64,000 nucleotides of DNA, from positions 4,435,001-4,499,000 of the forward strand of contig NZ_CP107902.1 of assembly GCF_036013935.1 (NCBI RefSeq), read 5' to 3'. Position 1 is the first letter of the stretch, and each line of letters begins with the position of its first letter. The DNA comes from Streptomyces sp. NBC_00461 (GTDB lineage: Bacteria > Actinomycetota > Actinomycetes > Streptomycetales > Streptomycetaceae). Under the pieces are notes generated by a model that made no database searches, had not been told where the DNA came from, and saw only the letters and a list, made by a program, of their open reading frames with translations. Position numbers and translations under genes: made by a program. Positions 60,670 to 64,000 of the stretch are shown one piece after another.

Positions 60670-63198
60670 ATGAGCACCCCGGCCGCTCCGCGTTCACTCG
60701 CAGAGGCACTGCGCAACAGGGACGACGCCTCCCTGGCGGAACTGCTGCGCGCCCGCCCCGATCTCATCACCCCCGTCCCCACGGACCTCACCCAGCTGGC
60801 GACCCGCGCCGGCACACGCGCATCGGTCGTGCGGGCACTGGAGCGACTGGACCGTTTCGCGCTGCAGTCGGCGCAGGCGCTGGCGGTGGCGCCGGACCCG
60901 GCCGGGTATGACGAGCTGCTCGGGCTGCTGGCCGGTGACGACGGCGATGCGGCGGTCGCCACGGCACTCCCCCGCGCCCTCGCCACCCTGCGCGAGCAGG
61001 CCCTGGTGTGGGGCGGCGACGACCGGCTGCGGCTGGTGCGGACGGCCCTTGAGCTGCTCGCGCCCTCGCCGCAGCACCCGTCGCCGACGGGACTCGGGCC
61101 CACGGTGCAGGAGGCGACGGCGGGCATGTCGCCGGGGCGGATCCAGGAGATCGTCACCGCGGTCGGGCTGCCCTCGACGCACGATTCCGTCTCCGCGGTC
61201 GGCTCGCTCGCCGCCCTGTTCGGCGACCGTACCCGGATGGCGGCGCTGCTGGCCGGGGCGCCCGAGGAGTCGCGGGAGGTGCTGGACCGGCTGGTGTGGG
61301 GGCCGCCGTACGGGCAGGTCACGGCGGATCCGGCGGCCCGGCTGCGCTGGCTCCTTGACCGCGGGCTGCTGCTGCCGACGGCGCCCGGGACGGTCGTACT
61401 CCCTCGTGAGGTGGCCCTGCATCTGCGCGGCGGCCGTGCCCACCGGGTCGTCGAGCCGCGGCCGCCCGCGCTGGAGGTGACGGGCACGCACCGTCCACAG
61501 GTTGTGGACGCGACGGCGGCCGGGCAGGCGTACACGGCGCTGTCGACGGTCGAGGAACTGCTGAAGGACTGGGACGAGGGCGGGCCGACCGTGCTGCGGG
61601 CCGGTGGGCTCAGCGTGCGTGACCTCAAGCGCACCGCCGTGGCCCTCGACGTGTCCGAGCCGGTCGCCGCCTTCTGGGTCGAACTCGCCTACGCGGCCGG
61701 GCTGCTGGCCTCCGACGGCGAGGCCGACGAGCGGTACGCGGCGACCCCGGCCCACGACGAGTGGCTGGAGCAGCCGGCCGCAGAGCGCTGGGCGCGGCTG
61801 GCCCACGCGTGGCTGACGGCGACGCGGACGGCGGGCGTGGTCGGGGGGCGGGACGCCAAGGACCGGACGTTGTCGGCGCTCGGACCGGGGCTCGACCGCA
61901 GCGCCGCGCCGGAGGTACGGCACCGGGTGCTGACGCTGCTGGCCGGGCTGCCGGAAGGGGCGTCGCCCGCTGCCGCGTCCGTGCTGGAGCGGCTGCGCTG
62001 GGAGCGGCCCCTGCGTGGCCCCCAGCAGGACGACGACCTGCGCGGACGGCTCGCCACCTGGGCGCTGTCGGAGGCGGAGATGCTGGGTGTTACGGGGCGG
62101 GGCGCGCTGTCGGCGCACGGGCGGGCGCTGCTCGGGGCGCCGGAGCCGAAGAAGTCCCCGTCCGCGGACGGGGACGGGGGCGGGGGACCGGGCGACAAGC
62201 TGCCCGTCCACCATGTGCCGGTCGCCCTGGAACCCCTCTCCCCCGCCGAGCAGATCACCGCCTCCGCCGCGGCCGCCCGCCTCCTCGCCCCGATGCTGCC
62301 CGAGCCCCTGGACCACGTCCTGCTCCAGGCGGACCTGACGGCGGTCGCGCCCGGTCCGCTGCGGCGGCCGCTGGCCGACATGCTGGGTCTGCTGGCGGAC
62401 GTGGAGTCGAAGGGCGGGGCGACGGTGTACCGCTTCACGCCGGGCTCGGTGCGGCGCGCCCTGGACGCCGGGAACGCCGCCTCCGACCTGCATGCCTTCC
62501 TGGCCGCCCACGCGCGTACCCCGGTCCCTCAGCCGCTGACGTATCTGATCGACGACGTGGCCCGCAGGCACGGGCATCTGCGGGTCGGGTCCGCCTCGGC
62601 GTATGTGCGCTGCGACGACGACGCGATGCTGAACGAGATCCTCGCCGACAAGCGCGCCGCGGGCCTGCGTCTGCGCCGCCTCGCCCCGACCGTCCTCGCC
62701 ACCCAGGCCGACCCCGCGACCCTCCTCGACGGTCTGCGCGCGATGGGCTTCGCGCCGGCCGCCGAGTCGGCGGAGGGTGATGTCCTGATCACCCGTGCCG
62801 ACGCCCACCGCACCCCGCCCCGCGCCGCGCCCGAGCCGGTCCCGGACGGCCCGCCGACCCCCGACGCGACGCTCCTGACGGCCGCGATCCGGGCGATCCG
62901 GGCGGGCGACCTGGCCTCCACGGCCCCGCGCAAGCAGGGCCCCTCGGCCGCACCGGGCGGCGCCCTTCCGCGCACCGGCTCCGCCGAGACCCTCGCCACG
63001 ATGCAGGCCGCAGTCCTGACCGGCGAGGCCCTGTGGATCGGCTACGTCAACGCCGAGGGCACCGCCAGCCAGCGCGTCATCGCCCCGATCCGCGTCGAGG
63101 GCGGCTTCGTGACGGCGTACGACCACACGGCGGACGAGGTACGGACGTATCCGCTGCACCGGGTGACGGGAGTGGCGGAGCTGGCGGACGAGGCGTGA
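60670..63198 (+). CDS. Helicase-C-terminal-associated, WYL-like protein
   Basis: An 842-residue cytoplasmic protein of the actinobacterial family annotated as 'helicase-associated' or 'DNA-binding' protein, without Walker or helicase motifs. The middle part has several winged-helix-like stretches, and the C-terminal end (about 775-840; EALWIGYVNAEGTASQRVIAPIRVEGGFVTAYDH, in two segments) looks like a WYL domain. The ATG at 60670 is preceded by TACCGT eight bases upstream, suggesting a leaderless message; a GTG at 60661 is an alternative. Confidence 0.8.
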   Translation: MSTPAAPRSLAEALRNRDDASLAELLRARPDLITPVPTDLTQLATRAGTRASVVRALERLDRFALQSAQALAVAPDPAGYDELLGLLAGDDGDAAVATALPRALATLREQALVWGGDDRLRLVRTALELLAPSPQHPSPTGLGPTVQEATAGMSPGRIQEIVTAVGLPSTHDSVSAVGSLAALFGDRTRMAALLAGAPEESREVLDRLVWGPPYGQVTADPAARLRWLLDRGLLLPTAPGTVVLPREVALHLRGGRAHRVVEPRPPALEVTGTHRPQVVDATAAGQAYTALSTVEELLKDWDEGGPTVLRAGGLSVRDLKRTAVALDVSEPVAAFWVELAYAAGLLASDGEADERYAATPAHDEWLEQPAAERWARLAHAWLTATRTAGVVGGRDAKDRTLSALGPGLDRSAAPEVRHRVLTLLAGLPEGASPAAASVLERLRWERPLRGPQQDDDLRGRLATWALSEAEMLGVTGRGALSAHGRALLGAPEPKKSPSADGDGGGGPGDKLPVHHVPVALEPLSPAEQITASAAAARLLAPMLPEPLDHVLLQADLTAVAPGPLRRPLADMLGLLADVESKGGATVYRFTPGSVRRALDAGNAASDLHAFLAAHARTPVPQPLTYLIDDVARRHGHLRVGSASAYVRCDDDAMLNEILADKRAAGLRLRRLAPTVLATQADPATLLDGLRAMGFAPAAESAEGDVLITRADAHRTPPRAAPEPVPDGPPTPDATLLTAAIRAIRAGDLASTAPRKQGPSAAPGGALPRTGSAETLATMQAAVLTGEALWIGYVNAEGTASQRVIAPIRVEGGFVTAYDHTADEVRTYPLHRVTGVAELADEA

Positions 63199-63351
63199 GC
63201 CGGGTGCCCTTCGGATGCGATTCCGTGCGCTTCGTCGCAGCTCCACCCGCGTGACCGGAACTGTTCACCCGGGGCTTCCGGCACGGGCTCGCGGGCAGCG
63301 TTTCCTGAACGGGACCGGAACCGAGACCGGCTTTTCGACGAAAGGGGCCTC

Positions 63352-64000
63352 ATGGCCACGACGATCCGCCGCGCAGTCATCCCCGCCGCCGGGCTGGGGT
63401 CCCGCCTGCTGCCGCTGACGAAGGCGATCCCGAAGGAGATGCTGCCCGTCGGCGACAAGCCCGTCGTCGAGCACACGGTGCGGGAGCTGGTGGCGTCCGG
63501 CATCACCGACATCACCATCGTCGTCTCCGGCGGCAAGGGTCTGATCCAGGACCATTTCCGGCCGAATCCGGCGCTCGTGGCCCAGCTGCGGGCGGACGGC
63601 AAGGAGGCCTACGCGGACGCGGTGGAGGAGGTCGGCGAGCTGTCCCGGCAGGGCCACATCACCTACCTCGACCAGCACGGCCCGTACGGCAACGGCACGC
63701 CCGTCCTGAACGCCGCCCGCAACGTCGGCGACGAGCCGATCCTCGTCCTGTGGCCGGACGACGTGTTCGTGGCCGACGTCCCGCGCGCCCAGCAGCTGAT
63801 CCGGGCCTACGAGGCGACCAGCTGCCCCGTCCTCGCGCTGCTCCCCATGGATCCGGCCGACTCGCAGCGCTACGGCGTGCCCCGGGTCAAGGAGGATCTC
63901 GGCGACGGCCTTCTGCGCATCACCGGCCTGGTCGAGAAGCCGAAGCCGCAGGACGCCCCCTCCGGCTACGCGGCCATCGGCGGCTACGTCATCACGCCGG
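63352..64000 (+). CDS. galU: UTP-glucose-1-phosphate uridylyltransferase (3' end outside window)
   Basis: The first 216 residues of a nucleotidyltransferase that makes UDP-glucose. The start motif AVIPAAGLGSRLLPLTKAIP and the KEMLPVGDKPVVEH segment are the GalU signature, and VLWPDDVFVADV carries the metal-binding Asp. The ATG at 63352 has an AAAGGGG site. The gene runs past the right window edge. It is a separate transcription unit from the upstream protein. Confidence 0.93.
   Translation, partial: MATTIRRAVIPAAGLGSRLLPLTKAIPKEMLPVGDKPVVEHTVRELVASGITDITIVVSGGKGLIQDHFRPNPALVAQLRADGKEAYADAVEEVGELSRQGHITYLDQHGPYGNGTPVLNAARNVGDEPILVLWPDDVFVADVPRAQQLIRAYEATSCPVLALLPMDPADSQRYGVPRVKEDLGDGLLRITGLVEKPKPQDAPSGYAAIGGYVITP

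Overview
The window is high-GC actinobacterial chromosome. Codon use, GTG and TTG starts, leaderless-looking promoters, the futalosine menaquinone genes, a DmdR1-type iron repressor, a CebR box and several dispersed intergenic repeats all point to Streptomyces. From memory, much of the order (iron repressor, UPF0309 SIS protein, PAS protein, pdxH, citrate synthase-like, acyl-CoA carboxylase cluster, serC, MarR/MFS, mqnB-mqnD) follows the Streptomyces coelicolor core chromosome around SCO4394 down to about SCO4320. That recollection was not checked. No tRNA, rRNA, CRISPR array or prophage was seen.

Layout. 1-2.4 kb: an ABC exporter (ATPase cut by the window edge, plus permease). 2.4-10.4 kb: a hydrolase lacking the usual nucleophile serine, the iron repressor, SIS, PAS-PAS-GAF and RidA-GNAT proteins, pdxH and a citrate synthase-like protein. 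10.4-12.3 kb: a MITE-like element and a lone TnpB with hairpins at both ends. 12.3-22.4 kb: an eight-gene leftward operon (DinB-like protein, AtuA-like DUF1446 protein, acyl-CoA carboxylase beta and alpha, acyl-CoA dehydrogenase, acyl-CoA ligase, enoyl-CoA hydratase, TetR). It probably breaks down a branched, terpenoid-like or aromatic acid through its CoA thioester. 22.5-32.4 kb: methyltransferase, DMT exporter, a large FAD/Fe-S oxidase, serC, a CebR-box endoglucanase, a second MITE copy and a surface-anchored secreted protein.

33.1-36.3 kb is a patch of decay and small accessory genes: remnants of an aminoglycoside adenylyltransferase-like gene, an amidase and a DUF397 gene, next to a Uma2 nuclease, a VapBC toxin-antitoxin pair with an AT-rich palindromic operator, and small proteins of unclear role. 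36.3-46.3 kb: a tandem SnoaL-like secreted protein, aldo-keto reductase, RNA phosphodiesterase, GNAT, MarR-MFS operon, NCS2 purine permease and a CtpE-like P-type ATPase. 46.4-49.3 kb: three tandem paralogous secreted proteins with nearly uniform C-terminal modules and divergent N-terminal modules. 49.5-64 kb: a sacsin-type ATPase protein, DUF3027, MFS, a DUF2771 lipoprotein, mqnB-mqnD, a cold-shock protein, a HAD phosphatase, a helicase-C-associated/WYL-like protein and the start of a UTP-glucose-1-phosphate uridylyltransferase.

The most unusual signals are the three-gene secreted array, the lone TnpB with possible guide-RNA ends, two MITE copies that each supply a gene's stop codon, a tiny ORF with a textbook ribosome-binding site followed by nested hairpins, and a repeat tail that appears to have been cut off the FAD/Fe-S oxidase by one base.
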